The notes under the pieces were generated by a model. The model saw only the letters and a program-made list of their open reading frames with translations. It was not told where the DNA came from and made no database searches. Both the position numbers and the translations under genes were made by a program. A stretch of DNA of 14,908 nt from positions 1-14,908 of the forward strand of contig CAIYOB010000797.1 in assembly GCA_903927685.1 (NCBI GenBank), in the 5' to 3' direction. The DNA comes from an uncultured Planctomycetaceae bacterium (GTDB lineage Bacteria; Planctomycetota; Planctomycetia; Pirellulales; Pirellulaceae). Shown here piece by piece: positions 14,786-14,908 of the stretch (the stretch's first letter is position 1; each line of letters begins with the position of its first letter).

Positions 14786-14843
14786 GGTCGAGTGCAGCGA
14801 GCGCACCGTCTGCGGGGACTCCGGGGGCTCGCTGCACTCGACC
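14786..14843. repeat. 17-bp perfect inverted repeat
   Basis: Arms 14786-14802 and 14827-14843 (GGTCGAGTGCAGCGAGC and its complement) are exact and enclose a 24-base G-rich interior. Outside the arms, GGGTGGC on the left and GGCCATCC on the right allow further pairing with a bulge. It is intergenic, with no T-tract, so it resembles a dispersed palindromic element more than a terminator. Confidence 0.65.
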
Positions 14844-14908
14844 CCGGCCATCCTTCCCAAGCTCCTTACGAACCCCAGAACGGTCCTCGCTGACGCGTCG
14901 GGTTACGA

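Noticed and set aside
14646..14837. N-terminal extension of the EEP gene
   Set aside because: It is translated repeat DNA; the family starts at MRFRLLTYN.

Overview
All genes in this high-GC window lie on the minus strand, so transcription runs from high to low coordinates. The gene content (DUF1080 and DUF4962/heparinase-like secreted proteins, a CocE/NonD hydrolase, an OleD-like reductase, an EF-G of the EF-G2 type, and small GC-rich palindromic repeats between genes) suggests a planctomycete, most likely of the Pirellulales type. That assignment is inferred from protein families; no rRNA or other marker gene is present.

In transcription order: (1) 14646-14908 is non-coding and holds a 17-bp inverted repeat, a short direct repeat and a possible promoter. 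(2) 13860-14645 encodes a cytoplasmic endonuclease/exonuclease/phosphatase-family enzyme. (3) 13112-13828 (DUF1080), 12850-13086 (a small cysteine-rich protein), 11942-12799 (exported alpha/beta hydrolase) and 9983-11881 (exported CocE/NonD hydrolase) form a closely spaced run directed mainly to exported hydrolases. (4) 5879-9933 is a lipid- or polyketide-like biosynthetic block: an OleD-type NAD(P)H reductase, a beta-ketoacyl-ACP synthase, a dedicated acyl carrier protein and a CrtI/carotenoid-isomerase-type FAD oxidoreductase. (5) 2835-5686 carries hisA followed 20 bp later by an EF-G2-type elongation factor. (6) 2456-2834 is a non-coding, repeat-rich stretch. (7) 68-2455 encodes a large secreted DUF4962/heparinase II/III-like protein, followed by a 12-bp hairpin at the window edge.

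The most interesting unit is block 4. It has a condensing enzyme with an intact Cys-His-His triad, a carrier protein to hold the chain, a ketone-reducing enzyme and a desaturase/isomerase-like flavoprotein, which together could build and modify an unsaturated or otherwise unusual acyl product. No OleA, OleB, OleC, dehydratase or thioesterase is visible here, so the product is unknown. Secondary points of interest are the EF-G paralogue with an altered G-domain, a small CxxxCPxC protein, and several intergenic palindromes that look like members of dispersed repeat families.

Several start codons were moved inward from the longest reading frame because a ribosome binding site, a signal peptide or the family's usual N-terminus supports the inner codon. 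These choices are noted in each entry.
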